From: Geobacteraceae bacterium
Lineage (GTDB): Bacteria; Desulfobacterota; Desulfuromonadia; Geobacterales; Geobacteraceae
Direction: 5' to 3'
Length of the DNA stretch: 64,000 nt
Assembly (NCBI GenBank): GCA_009773645.1
Contig: WSYB01000001.1
Span: 100,644 to 164,643, forward strand
The translations under genes were made by a program, and so were the position numbers. This document shows, one piece after another, positions 51,832-62,166 of the stretch (within the stretch, counting starts at the first letter, position 1; every line of letters starts with the position of its first letter). Below the pieces are notes generated by a model. The model was not told where the DNA came from. It ran no database searches and saw nothing but the letters and a program-made list of their open reading frames with translations.

Positions 51832-52659
51832 TTAGGCCAACTGGACCGAGACAATGGGAAGGTCCAGTTCCCGGCCCAACTGCTGCCATTCGCCGGCGCT
51901 CCTGGTCAGGAAAACGGCTTGATACTCTTCCCTGCTGCTCACTGCCAGCGTTTCTTCCAGGCGCGTCTTGAAATGCGGTTCCAGGGCGGCCACGGCAACC
52001 CAACCATCGCTGGCCTGGTAGATGTTGTATTCGGGGATGCCGCCCCCCAGCAAGGCACCCGGACTGGTGGTCCGGTAGCGGAGCGGCTCGGCCATGAATG
52101 AGGCCGCCGTGGAGAGGGCAACTTCGGCGTAGCCGCTCCCCTGCCCCCGTTCCCGGGCCAGGAGCAAGGTCAGGGCTGCGGAAACGGTCAACTCCGCCCC
52201 TGCCATGTCGGCGAGGAGGGTACGCGGCATATGGGGAGGGGTGAGCAGGCCAAGGGAGGCCTGATAGGTCAGGTCATGGCCGGCTTCGTTTTCACGGGGG
52301 GCGGGATAACCGACAATGGCGACCTGGCACAGCCCGGGGCAGGTTTGCTGTAGGGTCGGCCAGTCAAGCCCCAGTCGTGTCAGAGCAGCCGGCCGGCTGG
52401 CGGTAATGAGGAGGTCGGTTTCCTTCAATAGTTCAGCCAGGCAGGCGCGCCCTTCGGCAGATTTCAGGTCGATTCTGACCACCCCGTGCCCGGCAGCCAT
52501 GGATCGGTACCAATCGCCATGATAAAGCACCATCGGATCGCCGGTCGGTGGTTCCACCTTTACGACAGATGCCCCCAGCTGGTGCAGACGCTGGGCCGCT
52601 GCCGGTCCGGGAAGATTCACCGCCAGGTTGAGGATCCGTATTCCATCAAGGGCTTTCAT
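51832..52659 (-). CDS. Short CaiB/BaiF-type (family III) CoA-transferase-like protein
   Basis: 275 residues, well below the 380-450 usual for family III CoA-transferases. It keeps the N-terminal GIRILNLAVNLPGPAAAQRL and GASVVKVEPPTGD motifs and the Asp that forms the aspartyl-CoA anhydride in this family (LLADMAGAELTVSAAL). The C-terminal part is shortened but still ends with the usual EWQQLGRELDLPIVSVQ segment, so it looks like a compact form rather than a simple truncation. Activity is uncertain. It lies between etfA and the second acyl-CoA dehydrogenase. Confidence 0.75.
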   Translation of the reverse strand: MKALDGIRILNLAVNLPGPAAAQRLHQLGASVVKVEPPTGDPMVLYHGDWYRSMAAGHGVVRIDLKSAEGRACLAELLKETDLLITASRPAALTRLGLDWPTLQQTCPGLCQVAIVGYPAPRENEAGHDLTYQASLGLLTPPHMPRTLLADMAGAELTVSAALTLLLARERGQGSGYAEVALSTAASFMAEPLRYRTTSPGALLGGGIPEYNIYQASDGWVAVAALEPHFKTRLEETLAVSSREEYQAVFLTRSAGEWQQLGRELDLPIVSVQLA

Positions 52660-52720
52660 GGCTTCCTCCCGTTCGTGTTTTTCTCCAGAGGCAGACCTTG
52701 TTGCAGATACCTCTCCAGAC

Positions 52721-53632
52721 TCATCGGGCGACCTTGGCCGTCAGGGCCGGCACGAACTGAAGGACGTCAGCCACCACCAGCACATCGGCGATCTCGCCGA
52801 TGGGGGCATCCTTGTCCTTGTTGATGGCCACGATGAAGTCGGCCTTCTTCATGCCGGCCAGGTGCTGGATAGCCCCACTGATGCCGCAAGCCACATAGAG
52901 CTTGGGGCTGACCGTCTGGCCGGTGGTTCCCACTTGGTGGCTGTGCTCCACCCAACCGGCGTCGACTACCGGCCGACTGGCCCCCAGTTCCCCCCCCAGG
53001 GCTCTGGCCAGGGCAGCGATGACCGGTACATTCTCCTTTTTCCCCACCCCTCGGCCGGCGCTGACGATCACTTCGGCCCGGGTCAGGTCCACGTCCTTGG
53101 CTTCGGCCGGCTCATAGCCGACGAACTCCATGCCGTTACCACCTTCCGCCACCAGCCGCTGAATCTGAGGAGTGCCGCCCGGCTGCTGGGCTGGGAAGGC
53201 GCCGGCCTGAATAGTGAGGACCGCTTGGGCTGTGGTCGGCTTGACAGTGCGCCGCATTTTGGCGTTGCAGCACCCCACCTCGAAGCCGCCGTCTGTGAGG
53301 CCGATGACTTCCGAGACCTGGGCCGCCTTCAGCCGGGCCGCCACCCGGGGGGCCAGGTCCCAACCGTAGGAGGAGTGGACAAAGACGATGTAGTCGGGAT
53401 TCTCCTTGGCCACGGCCTGGAGGATGAGCTGTTTGTGCAGGTCCGGGTTGTACTCGCCGCATTCGGCCGCGTCGGCCAGATAGAGGGGGCCGCCATAGGC
53501 GGGGAGCTGAGCCTCGGCGCCGACCAGCAGGAGGGCGGTCTCCCCTCCCAGTTGAGCGGCAAAGCCGAACAGTTCAAAGCTGGAATCGAGGAGTTTCCCT
53601 TCCCGGTATTCGCAGATGAGTAAAGCTTTCAT
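52721..53632 (-). CDS. etfA: Electron transfer flavoprotein, alpha subunit
   Basis: 303 residues. The C-terminal FAD domain shows VIVSAGRGVG, PVVDAGWVEHSHQVGTTGQTV and LYVACGISGAIQHLAGM, the standard ETF-alpha signatures. It carries electrons from both acyl-CoA dehydrogenases to the membrane oxidoreductase encoded upstream in the operon. The ATG at 53632 with GGAGG upstream is chosen over a start 4 codons earlier. No ferredoxin domain, so electron bifurcation is not suggested by this subunit alone. Confidence 0.94.
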   Translation of the reverse strand: MKALLICEYREGKLLDSSFELFGFAAQLGGETALLLVGAEAQLPAYGGPLYLADAAECGEYNPDLHKQLILQAVAKENPDYIVFVHSSYGWDLAPRVAARLKAAQVSEVIGLTDGGFEVGCCNAKMRRTVKPTTAQAVLTIQAGAFPAQQPGGTPQIQRLVAEGGNGMEFVGYEPAEAKDVDLTRAEVIVSAGRGVGKKENVPVIAALARALGGELGASRPVVDAGWVEHSHQVGTTGQTVSPKLYVACGISGAIQHLAGMKKADFIVAINKDKDAPIGEIADVLVVADVLQFVPALTAKVAR

Positions 53633-53690
53633 AGAAGCCTCCATAAGTACGGAAGTGCGGAAACTCGAGCTTCCGACTTCCGCTCTTTAA

Positions 53691-54467
53691 TTACCGCAGT
53701 ACGTTGGTTTTCTCTTTGAGGATGGCGATCAGCTTTTCGGCCATGTCTCCGACGTCCCCTTCGAGGACGATACCCCCCCCCTTCTTCGCCGGCGGGTAGA
53801 ATCGCGCCGTCACCGCCAGTGCCTCCTCATGCAGCAGGTCAGCCACCGGAATGGTGACAAGTTCCTTCTTCTTCGACTTCATGATATTGGGGAGAGTGGG
53901 GTAGCGGGGAACATTGAGCCCCAGCTGACAGGTAACCAGCGCCGGCGTCCGCAGTTTGACGACCCCTTTGACGCCCCCTTCCAGCTCCCGCTTGGCGGTT
54001 ATTACGCCATCGGCGAAGGCAAAACCCACCAGGGTGGTGGTGCATGCAAATCCCAACCGTTCGGCCACGGTCACCCCCACCTGCGCTGAGCCACGGTCCT
54101 GGGACTGCAAGCCGGTGAAGATCAGGTCGAACCCCTTGTCTTTTGCAAAGGCGGCGATGATCGCGGCGATCTGCCATGGGTCTTTCAGGGCAGCGGCCGG
54201 GTCCTGTATATGCACCGCCCGGTCGCACCCCATGGCCAGCGCCTTCTTGAGGGCCTCCACGATCCGGTCGGGGCCTATGGAGAGAACCGTCAGATCAGCC
54301 GCATCGCCAAGCTGCTCCCGAAGCTGCACCGCCTGCTCCACTGCGTACTCATCATATTCGTTCATCCGGAACGCCAGGTCGGTGTCACTGAACCATACGC
54401 CTGCGTTATCCGGCTTGAACCGGGACTCCATGTCGGGAACCTGCTTCACGCATATCAGTATTTTCAT
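53691..54467 (-). CDS. etfB: Electron transfer flavoprotein, beta subunit
   Basis: 258 residues. MKILICVKQVPDMES at the N-terminus, then ALAMGCDRAVHI and DLIFTGLQSQDRGSAQVG, the usual ETF-beta motifs. Pairs with EtfA. The ATG at 54467 follows a very good SD (AGGAGGT). Located directly after the membrane oxidoreductase gene, the typical arrangement for ETF-linked quinone reduction in this group. Confidence 0.94.
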   Translation of the reverse strand: MKILICVKQVPDMESRFKPDNAGVWFSDTDLAFRMNEYDEYAVEQAVQLREQLGDAADLTVLSIGPDRIVEALKKALAMGCDRAVHIQDPAAALKDPWQIAAIIAAFAKDKGFDLIFTGLQSQDRGSAQVGVTVAERLGFACTTTLVGFAFADGVITAKRELEGGVKGVVKLRTPALVTCQLGLNVPRYPTLPNIMKSKKKELVTIPVADLLHEEALAVTARFYPPAKKGGGIVLEGDVGDMAEKLIAILKEKTNVLR

Positions 54468-54510
54468 AAGACCTCCTGTCACATGCTATCGCTGCTGGGA
54501 AGAATCTTTT

Positions 54511-56496
54511 TCAGATGGTTAGCCGTTCAGCCACGATCTCCGCCAGGTCCCGCACCCGCAGTTCCCCCTCGCAGCCGCCGGTCTTGATCCCGTCCTCGAA
54601 CATGGTGAGGCAGAAGGGGCAGTTGGAGACCAACAGCGGCGCTCCGGTCGCGTGGGCCATCCCCACCCGCGCCACATTGATCCGGCTCCCCAGCTTCTCC
54701 TCGGCCAGGATGCGACCGCCGCCGGCGCTGCAGCAGAAACTGTCGTAGCCCGACTTGTCCATCTCGGTGAGCCGCCCGCCGGCAGCCTGCAGCACTTTGC
54801 GCGGCTCCTCGAAAATGTCGAGGTAGCGACCGACATAGCAGGAGTCGTGGTAGGTGAACTCGAACTGCTCCGGTTTGAGGGTGAGCCTTTTCTCCGCCAG
54901 CAGCCGGTCGATATAGGTGGTGTAGTGCTCCACCGGAACGTCGAACCCCAGGTCCTGGTAATCCCGCCCCAGGGTGTTGCAGCAGTGGGGGCAGCTGGTG
55001 ACGATCTTCTTTACCCCGTAGCCCTTGATGATCTTGATGTTCTCCTGAGCCATCTGCTGGTAGAGGTATTCGTTCCCCAGTTTGCGCGGCGGCTCGCCGC
55101 AGCACTTCTCTTCCTTGCCGAGGATGCCGACCCGGATGCCGGCAGCGCTGCAGATCCTGACGAAATTTTTGGCCACATCCTGGTTGCGCTTGTCGAAGGA
55201 GGCGTAGCAGCCGACGAAATAGAGGATGTCGACGTCCGGGTCCTGTGCCATGAGCTGCACCGGCAGGCCGTCGCTCCAGTCCCCCCGGGCGGCATAGGCC
55301 AGCCCGAACGGGTTGCCGTTGACCTCGAAGTTGTTGATGGCGGTCCGCACCTCGTCCCCCGGGAAAGCTCCCTCCATCAGGGTGAGGTTACGGCGCATTT
55401 CGATGATCTTGTTGACATGTTCGATATCGGCCGGGCAGATCTCCTGACAGGCCCGGCAGGTGGTGCAGGCCCAGAGGACATCCTCGGTCACCGTTTCGCA
55501 GAGGCTCGCGTCTGGTCTGCCGAAGGCAACCTCGCCGATCTGCTGCACGACCTTCATTGGGGAGAGCGGCTTTTCGGTGTTCCAAGCCGGGCAACGATCC
55601 TGGCAACGCTTGCAACTGGTGCAGGCGTCGGCGTCGAAGATGTCCTTCCATGTCAGATCGGCGACTTTCGCCGCGCCGAACTGCTCGATGCTCTCGTCCT
55701 CCAGGTTGATGGTGACGATGCCCCCCTTGGGGCCCAGGTCGGCAAACAGGTAATTGGCGCTGGTGGCAAAAATGTGGCGCAGCTTGGTGAAGGGAATGGC
55801 GGCGATGAACCCCATGGCAAGGATGAAGTGGACCCACCAGAGGAGCTTGTGGGCCAGGGAAAGTTCGGCAGCCGACAGGCCGAGGAAAAGCTGCCCGACC
55901 AGCTTGCCGACGGGGGAGAACCGAGCCAGCTCCGGATTCAGCGCCAGTTCGCTGGCGGACATCCGCACCCCTTCGGCTACGAAGCCGGTCATCAGGATCG
56001 CAAACAGCAGCGCATGCACCACGTAATCATCGCGGATCGTCTCCAGCCCCGCCGGCTTGCCGAAGAAGCGTCGTACCAGCAGCCCCCCCAGCATGAGTAA
56101 AGCTGCAAGGCCGGCCACGTCGAGCACCAGAGAATAGAGCTCATAGAAGGCTCCCTTGAGAAAGACCACCCCTAACAACGGCTGGCTGAAATCGGCCTGG
56201 GCCATGATCAGCAGGGTACCGACAAACAAAAGGCCGAATCCCCAGAAAAAGAGGGCATGGAGGCAGCCGGGTTCGAGTACCCGGAGCACCTGGCTCTGGG
56301 AGAGCATGGTGCGCACCATGAGAGCGACACGGCGGGGGAGCTGGTCGAGCCGGTTAAGGGGCTTTCCCAGCCGGTAGACCGGTAGCCTTAGCCAGAATCC
56401 CCAGGCGCAGATGCCGATGGCGACGATGGCGAACAGGTACATGGGCCAGACGACCCCGTGGCCGACATTCCAGTAGATTTCGCGGGTTGCTTCCAT
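54511..56496 (-). CDS. ETF:(methyl)menaquinone oxidoreductase-type membrane Fe-S protein (EMO-like)
   Basis: 661 residues. The N-terminal third has about five to six membrane helices (nitrate-reductase-gamma-like, with His residues that may bind heme). It is followed by a 4Fe-4S ferredoxin pair (CTSCKRCQDRCP about 291-302; CTTCRACQEICP about 346-357) and two CCG cysteine-rich domains (EKCCGEPP, CPHCCNT; CCSAGGG, CPFCLTMF). This build is that of the EMO proteins that pass electrons from ETF to menaquinone during fatty-acid oxidation. The adjacent etfBA genes support this. Heterodisulfide-reductase-like enzymes share the CCG domains but not this context. Confidence 0.88.
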   Translation of the reverse strand: MEATREIYWNVGHGVVWPMYLFAIVAIGICAWGFWLRLPVYRLGKPLNRLDQLPRRVALMVRTMLSQSQVLRVLEPGCLHALFFWGFGLLFVGTLLIMAQADFSQPLLGVVFLKGAFYELYSLVLDVAGLAALLMLGGLLVRRFFGKPAGLETIRDDYVVHALLFAILMTGFVAEGVRMSASELALNPELARFSPVGKLVGQLFLGLSAAELSLAHKLLWWVHFILAMGFIAAIPFTKLRHIFATSANYLFADLGPKGGIVTINLEDESIEQFGAAKVADLTWKDIFDADACTSCKRCQDRCPAWNTEKPLSPMKVVQQIGEVAFGRPDASLCETVTEDVLWACTTCRACQEICPADIEHVNKIIEMRRNLTLMEGAFPGDEVRTAINNFEVNGNPFGLAYAARGDWSDGLPVQLMAQDPDVDILYFVGCYASFDKRNQDVAKNFVRICSAAGIRVGILGKEEKCCGEPPRKLGNEYLYQQMAQENIKIIKGYGVKKIVTSCPHCCNTLGRDYQDLGFDVPVEHYTTYIDRLLAEKRLTLKPEQFEFTYHDSCYVGRYLDIFEEPRKVLQAAGGRLTEMDKSGYDSFCCSAGGGRILAEEKLGSRINVARVGMAHATGAPLLVSNCPFCLTMFEDGIKTGGCEGELRVRDLAEIVAERLTI

Positions 56497-56508
56497 GTAT
56501 CGAATCCT

Positions 56509-56569
56509 TGTAGGGGCACCCCTATGTGGGTGCCCTGGATTTGGGCGGCCACATGGGGCCGCCCCTACG
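56509..56569 (-). repeat. GTAGGGGC-family dispersed inverted repeat
   Basis: TGTAGGGGCACCC... and ...GCCGCCCCTACG arms with CCACATGGGG inside; same family as 15562-15620 and 58551-58600. It fills most of the gap between the acyl-CoA dehydrogenase stop and the EMO start. Confidence 0.85.
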
Positions 56570-56583
56570 AAAAAACCGATTTC

Positions 56584-57723
56584 CTACGCCAGCAACATCT
56601 TCGAGATGACCACCCGCTGCACCTCATTGGTCCCTTCGTATATCTCGGTTATCTTGGCGTCGCGGTACATCCGCTCCACCTCGTAGTCGCTGATATATCC
56701 GTAACCGCCGTGGATCTGCACCGCTTCCTTAGTGACGTAGGTGGCGGTCTCCGAAGCGCACATCTTGCACATGGCCGATTCCATGGCGTAGTTCATCTTG
56801 CTGTCCTTCATCCAGGCCGCCTTGTAGACCAGCAGCTTGCTCATCTCGATCCGGGAATACATGTCGGCCAGCTTGAACTGGATCGCCTGCAGATCGCAGA
56901 TGGGGGCGCCGAACTGCTTACGCTCCTTGGAGTAGGCCAGCGCCCGCTCAAAGGCCCCCTCGGCAATCCCCAGGGCCTGGGAAGCGATGCCGATCCGGCC
57001 GCCGTTCAGGGTCTCCATGGCAATCTTGAATCCCTGCCCCTCCTGGCCCAACATGTTGGCAACCGGCACCCGCAGGTCGTCAAAAGCGAAGGCGGTGGTG
57101 TAGCTGCCGCGGATACCCATTTTCTTTTCGTTTTTAAGAATCGTTACGCCCGGCGATTTCAGATCGACGATAAATGCTGAGATCCCCTTGTGCTTCAGGC
57201 TCTTGTCGTGGGTGGCGAACAGAATGCCGGTCCCGAGGCAAGCGCCGTTGGTAATGAAGGTCTTGCCGCCGTTGATGACGAATTCATCACCTTCCCGTCG
57301 GTACATGGTCGCCATGCCGGACACATCGCTCCCCACGTCCGGCTCGGTTAGCAGGATGCAGCCGATCTTGCGGCCGGTCGCCAGGTCGGGGAGATACTTT
57401 GACTTCTGCTCCGCGGTGCCGAACCGGTAGATCGGGTCACAGGCGAGGGAGGTATGCGCGGAAATCAGCACTCCGCTCGACCCGCACGCCTTGGATACCT
57501 CTTCCACCACGATGGCATAGGAGAGCATGTCGAGACCGGCCCCCTCGTACTCCTCCGGGACGTAGCTCCCCATCAACCCCATGGCGCTCATCTTCCCGAT
57601 GAGCTCTTCCGGGATCTTGTGATCCTCGTCGATCTTTATGGCCAACGGCTTGATCTCCTTCTCGACGAAGTCGCGCACCGAGTCGCGCAACACTTTATGG
57701 TCCTGGCTCAGCTCGAAATTCAT
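56584..57723 (-). CDS. Short-chain (butyryl-CoA-type) acyl-CoA dehydrogenase
   Basis: 379 residues. Motifs: CILLTEPDVGSDVSGM, ERKQFGAPICDLQAIQFKLAD, QIHGGYGYISDYEVERMYRDAKI and the catalytic Glu in EIYEGTNEVQR. The sequence style is closest to butyryl-CoA dehydrogenases. It follows the enoyl-CoA hydratase by 34 bp and passes electrons to EtfBA. Substrate assignment is by family resemblance only. Confidence 0.92.
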   Translation of the reverse strand: MNFELSQDHKVLRDSVRDFVEKEIKPLAIKIDEDHKIPEELIGKMSAMGLMGSYVPEEYEGAGLDMLSYAIVVEEVSKACGSSGVLISAHTSLACDPIYRFGTAEQKSKYLPDLATGRKIGCILLTEPDVGSDVSGMATMYRREGDEFVINGGKTFITNGACLGTGILFATHDKSLKHKGISAFIVDLKSPGVTILKNEKKMGIRGSYTTAFAFDDLRVPVANMLGQEGQGFKIAMETLNGGRIGIASQALGIAEGAFERALAYSKERKQFGAPICDLQAIQFKLADMYSRIEMSKLLVYKAAWMKDSKMNYAMESAMCKMCASETATYVTKEAVQIHGGYGYISDYEVERMYRDAKITEIYEGTNEVQRVVISKMLLA

Positions 57724-57757
57724 GGTGTCCTCCGAATGGTTGTGTACACAATAACCG

Positions 57758-58540
57758 TTATTTCCCCTGGAACACGGCCTTGCGCTTTACGACGAACGCC
57801 TCCATCCCTTCCTTCTGGTCCGCGGTGGCAAAGAGCACACCGAAGAGGGAGGCCTCATAGCGGAAGCCGTCTTCCTTGGTCATGTTGAGGCCGTTGGCGA
57901 TGGCGTCCTTGGCGTAGCCGACGCCGAGAGTACCCACGCCAGCGATGGCCGCAGCGGTCTCCCTTGCCTTGGCCAGGAGTTCCTCCGGTGCGAACACCTC
58001 GTTGACGATCCCCCAGGCAAGGGCCTTCTCCGCCGTGATCACTTTGCCGGTGAAGATCATCTCGTTGGCCCTGTTGGGGCCGATGAGCCGGGAGAGGTTC
58101 TGGGTGCCGCCGAAGCCGGGCATGATGCCGAGGGTCACTTCGGGGAAGCCGAGCTTGGCCTTGGCTGAGGCGTAGATGAAGTCGCAGCCGAGCGCCAGTT
58201 CCAGGCCGCCGCCGAGGGCAAAACCGTTGACCGCGGCGATGACCGGGGTGTGCATCTTTTCCATGAAGAGCATCACCCGTTGCCCCTTGAGGGCGAACTG
58301 ATGCCCCTCGTAAGAGGTCATGGCCGCCATCTCCTTGATGTCGGCGCCGGCCACGAAGGCCTTTTCACCAGCGCCGGTGATGACCACCGTTTTTGCGCCG
58401 GCGTCCTGCTCCAGACCGTAGAGGGCGCACTCCAGCTCGGTCAGGACCTCGCTGTTGAGAGCGTTGAGGGCCTGGGGACGATTGACGGTGAGGGTGGCAA
58501 CGCCGTCGCTCATTTCGATGAGCAGGTTTTTGAATTCCAT
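57758..58540 (-). CDS. Enoyl-CoA hydratase (crotonase family)
   Basis: 260 residues. Oxyanion-hole motifs AFVAGADIKEM and NGFALGGGLELALGCD are followed by the catalytic Glu pair region (FPEVTLGIMPGFGGTQNLSRLIG). Hydrates 2-enoyl-CoA to 3-hydroxyacyl-CoA. The ATG at 58540 has SD GGAGGAAAA; the longer in-frame start lies inside a dispersed repeat. Sits between the 3-hydroxyacyl-CoA dehydrogenase and the acyl-CoA dehydrogenase, as expected for a beta-oxidation operon. Confidence 0.93.
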   Translation of the reverse strand: MEFKNLLIEMSDGVATLTVNRPQALNALNSEVLTELECALYGLEQDAGAKTVVITGAGEKAFVAGADIKEMAAMTSYEGHQFALKGQRVMLFMEKMHTPVIAAVNGFALGGGLELALGCDFIYASAKAKLGFPEVTLGIMPGFGGTQNLSRLIGPNRANEMIFTGKVITAEKALAWGIVNEVFAPEELLAKARETAAAIAGVGTLGVGYAKDAIANGLNMTKEDGFRYEASLFGVLFATADQKEGMEAFVVKRKAVFQGK

Positions 58541-58550
58541 GTTTTCCTCC

Positions 58551-58600
58551 CGTAGGGGCGCATGGCATGCGCCCAAGGGCGGACGCCGTCCGCCTCTACA
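58551..58600 (-). repeat. GTAGGGGC-family dispersed repeat
   Basis: CGTAGGGGCGCATGGC...GGACGCCGTCCGCCTCTACA, a looser member of the same family as 15562 and 56509, between the dehydrogenase stop and the hydratase start. Confidence 0.7.
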
Positions 58601-58618
58601 CAATGATCTGCACCCTGG

Positions 58619-59464
<846 letters not shown>

Positions 59465-59501
59465 GTGTTCCTCCTGGGAAAAAATCTCTCGTACAAATCT
59501 T

Positions 59502-59587
59502 CTCCCTCCCCCTTGCCCCCTCCCATCAAGGGAGGGGGTTCAAAATCTCCCTCTCCCCTGGTGGGAGAGGGCTGGGGTGAGGGGGGA
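59502..59587 (-). repeat. CCCTCTCCC/GGGAGAGGG dispersed repeat
   Basis: Two blocks of the family also seen at 7784, 24672 and 35101 fill the gap between the thiolase stop and the hbd start. They could form stem-loops within the operon transcript. Confidence 0.8.
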
Positions 59588-59590
59588 AAG

Positions 59591-60766
59591 TTACATTCTT
59601 TCGAAGACAACCGCTACCGCCTCGCCGCCGCCGATACAGAGCGTGGCAAGACCGTAACGGGCCTTCCTGCGGTGCAGTTCGCGGATGATGGTGGCCGCGA
59701 GCCGGGCGCCGCTGGCGCCGATGGGATGGCCGATGGCGCAGGCGCCGCCGTTGACGTTCACCTTCTCCAGCGGAAGCTTGAGGGACTTGATCGCTATCAG
59801 CGCCACCGAGGCGAAGGCCTCGTTGATCTCGAACAGGTCGATGTCGCCGACACTGAGACCCGCCTTGGCGCAGACCCGCTCGATGGCTCCCACCGGGGCC
59901 TCGGGGAAGTAATCGGGGTGCAGACTGTTGGTGGCGCTGGCAACGATCCGCGCCTTCGGGGTGAGGTTGTGCTTTTTCAGCCCGGCTGAGTCGGTGAGGA
60001 GCGCCATGGCCGCCCCGTCGTTGATACTGGAGGCGTTGCCGGCGGTGATGGTGCCCTCCTTGCGGAACACTGCCCGGAGCTGGGGGAGCTTGGCACTGTC
60101 CACCTTGAATGGTTCCTCGTCCAGTGCGAAGGTTTCATCCCCCTTCTGCCCCTTCTTCACGACCGGCACGATCTCGTCCGCGAACACCCCCCCCGTAACC
60201 GCCTCCTGGGCCAGCCGGTAGGAGCGCAGGGCGTAGTCGTCCTGCACAGCGCGGGAGATGTCGTTGCGGGCGGCGCTATCCTCGCCGATCTCCCCCATGT
60301 GCCGGCCGGTATAGGGGTCCTGGAGACCGTCGTAAATCATCAGGTCGAACAGCTCGCCATGCCCCATGCGGTAACCTTTGCGTGCCTTTTTCAGGATGAA
60401 GGGGGCAAGGGTCATGTTTTCCATGCCGCCGGCGAGCACCACCTGCGCGTTGCCGAGGCGGATCGAGTCGGCCCCGAGCATGATCGCCTTGAGACCGCTG
60501 CCGCAGACCTTGTTGATCGTAAGGGCAGGAACACCATCGGGAATGCCGGCTTCGCGCATCGCCTGCCGCGCCGGCGCCTGGCCGCACCCTCCGGAAAGCA
60601 CCTGGCCGACGATCACCTCGTCCACCGCCGCGGGTGCAAGCCCCGACTTCTCCAACAGCGCCCCCATGACCCTGGCGCCGAGCAGCGGTGCTGCAACGTC
60701 GGCCAGCGCGCCACCAAAGGAGCCAAATGGTGTTCTCAAGCCGTCGACAACAAATACCTCATTCAT
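59591..60766 (-). CDS. Acetyl-CoA acetyltransferase (thiolase)
   Basis: 391 residues. The nucleophile Cys is in [10 protein letters not shown] (about residue 87), the His in NEAFASV...[16 protein letters not shown] and the second Cys in [11 protein letters not shown]. Cleaves 3-ketoacyl-CoA to acetyl-CoA. First gene of the operon, 31 bp downstream of the predicted -10; SD GGGAGGG before the ATG. Confidence 0.95.
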   Translation of the reverse strand: MNEVFVVDGLRTPFGSFGGALADVAAPLLGARVMGALLEKSGLAPAAVDEVIVGQVLSGGCGQAPARQAMREAGIPDGVPALTINKVCGSGLKAIMLGADSIRLGNAQVVLAGGMENMTLAPFILKKARKGYRMGHGELFDLMIYDGLQDPYTGRHMGEIGEDSAARNDISRAVQDDYALRSYRLAQEAVTGGVFADEIVPVVKKGQKGDETFALDEEPFKVDSAKLPQLRAVFRKEGTITAGNASSINDGAAMALLTDSAGLKKHNLTPKARIVASATNSLHPDYFPEAPVGAIERVCAKAGLSVGDIDLFEINEAFASVALIAIKSLKLPLEKVNVNGGACAIGHPIGASGARLAATIIRELHRRKARYGLATLCIGGGEAVAVVFERM

Positions 60767-60797
60767 GACACCCTCCCTGCCGCTTAATGTTACGCCG

Positions 60798-60826
60798 ATT
60801 ATAGTAGACGTTTACGTGCATGTCAA
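60798..60826 (-). promoter_or_regulatory. Consensus sigma-70 promoter of the beta-oxidation operon
   Basis: Read on the - strand: TTGACA (60826-60821), exactly 17 bp, TATAAT (60803-60798). The spacer contains ACGT-AA-ACGT, a small palindrome that a TetR- or FadR-type repressor could use. A perfect consensus usually means control by a repressor. Confidence 0.85.
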
Positions 60827-60999
60827 GTGTTTTTAAAACATGTTTCTACCTTTGAGCATATTTATCAGCATTAATATTTTATCTGACTGATTTTTATGAA
60901 TTTATTATCATAAAAGGCGTTTTCTTTCGACGAACAATCTACGGCTTTTACAACAATATATACCTTACGTAAATACAGGCGCGCTGCAAGCCAGTGGCA

Positions 61000-62166
61000 T
61001 CAGAGATAGACAACGTCATCGGCCAGGAGAGTGATCTTCTCTCCCCCCTGCTCACTGACGCTGAAGGTGTTTTCGATGCCGATGACCCCGAGACCGGGGA
61101 GAACGAACTTCGGCTCGATGGCGACGGTCTGGCCGATCTGGAGCGGCACCTTGAACCCTTGGGCAAGAACGGGAAATTCATCGAGCTCAAGACCGACCCC
61201 ATGGCCGACAAACTTGGCGTTTTCCCCCGGGGCGCCCATGAAGTTCTGGCCGAGCCCGGCCGCATCCGCCATCTCCGCCGCCTTGAAGAACAGCTCTTCG
61301 CAGACAACCCCCGGTTTGAGGTTAATCGCCACATAGTCCTGGATGGCCCGGGCAGTGGCAAAGGCCTGCTCCAGTTCGGGAGCAAGCGTGCCGACGACGA
61401 ACATCCGCGTCATGTCCACGATGTAGCCGTCGAATACGCCGGTGTAGTCGACAAGGACCGGCGCATTGGTGACGATTTCCTCGGTGGAGGCCCCATGGGG
61501 TGAGGCTGCGGAGAGCCCCCTGCCGGTGACCGGGCCGTCGAAGAAACCGGGATGGCACGCGGTGGCGGAGACGGCCAGTCCCTGGAACAGTTCCTGATTG
61601 AAGGCCCGCATCCGCACGTACCCTTCCCCGCCCGCCTTGCGCAGCCGGTACTCGAACTCCGCGGCGAGATCCACTTCGCGCATGCCGGTTTTCAGGAACC
61701 CCGGCACCTGCTCGAAGACCGCGCTGAGGGCGGCGCCGCTGGCGCGCATCCGGTCCAGCTCCCACGCTGACTTAACCGAGCGGAGTTCCCGGTTGATCCC
61801 GGCAATATCAACGAATTCCCGCCCCGGCAGGAGTTTGGCGTAGTAGTTGTACTGCTGCACCGGCAACACGTCGAAGGTAATGCCGATCGTGCGGATTTCC
61901 TCGCCGAAGAGGTTTGGAAACTCCTTGCTTGCGGGAAATGGTCCGGTAGCCTCGATGAGGCTCTCTTCCTTTGCGCGGGAGAGGCTTTTGCGCACCAGGA
62001 GACGGGGATTCCCCTCCGCCGGTACCCAGAGGGTCGCGTTCTGGCGGGTGCCGCTGAAGTAGTAGACGTCGATGGGGTAGATGAGGAGCGCCCCGTCGAT
62101 CCCCTTGGTCCGCAATGCGTGCTGCAGACGGATGATGCGCTGTTCCACTTCCATTTTTGTCAGCAT
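61000..62166 (-). CDS. M24-family metallopeptidase (Xaa-Pro aminopeptidase-like)
   Basis: 388 residues. N-terminal creatinase-like domain (LRTKGIDGALLIYPIDVYYF) and C-terminal pita-bread domain. The metal ligands appear as Asp in VDYTGVFDGYIVDMTR (two Asp), His in GHGVGLELDE and Glu in VAIEPKFV and GIENTF. The ATG at 62166 overlaps the nitroreductase end by 7 bp and has GGGGA upstream; the far longer open frame above it is not coding. Dimetal aminopeptidase acting on X-Pro dipeptides is the usual role. Confidence 0.88.
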   Translation of the reverse strand: MLTKMEVEQRIIRLQHALRTKGIDGALLIYPIDVYYFSGTRQNATLWVPAEGNPRLLVRKSLSRAKEESLIEATGPFPASKEFPNLFGEEIRTIGITFDVLPVQQYNYYAKLLPGREFVDIAGINRELRSVKSAWELDRMRASGAALSAVFEQVPGFLKTGMREVDLAAEFEYRLRKAGGEGYVRMRAFNQELFQGLAVSATACHPGFFDGPVTGRGLSAASPHGASTEEIVTNAPVLVDYTGVFDGYIVDMTRMFVVGTLAPELEQAFATARAIQDYVAINLKPGVVCEELFFKAAEMADAAGLGQNFMGAPGENAKFVGHGVGLELDEFPVLAQGFKVPLQIGQTVAIEPKFVLPGLGVIGIENTFSVSEQGGEKITLLADDVVYL

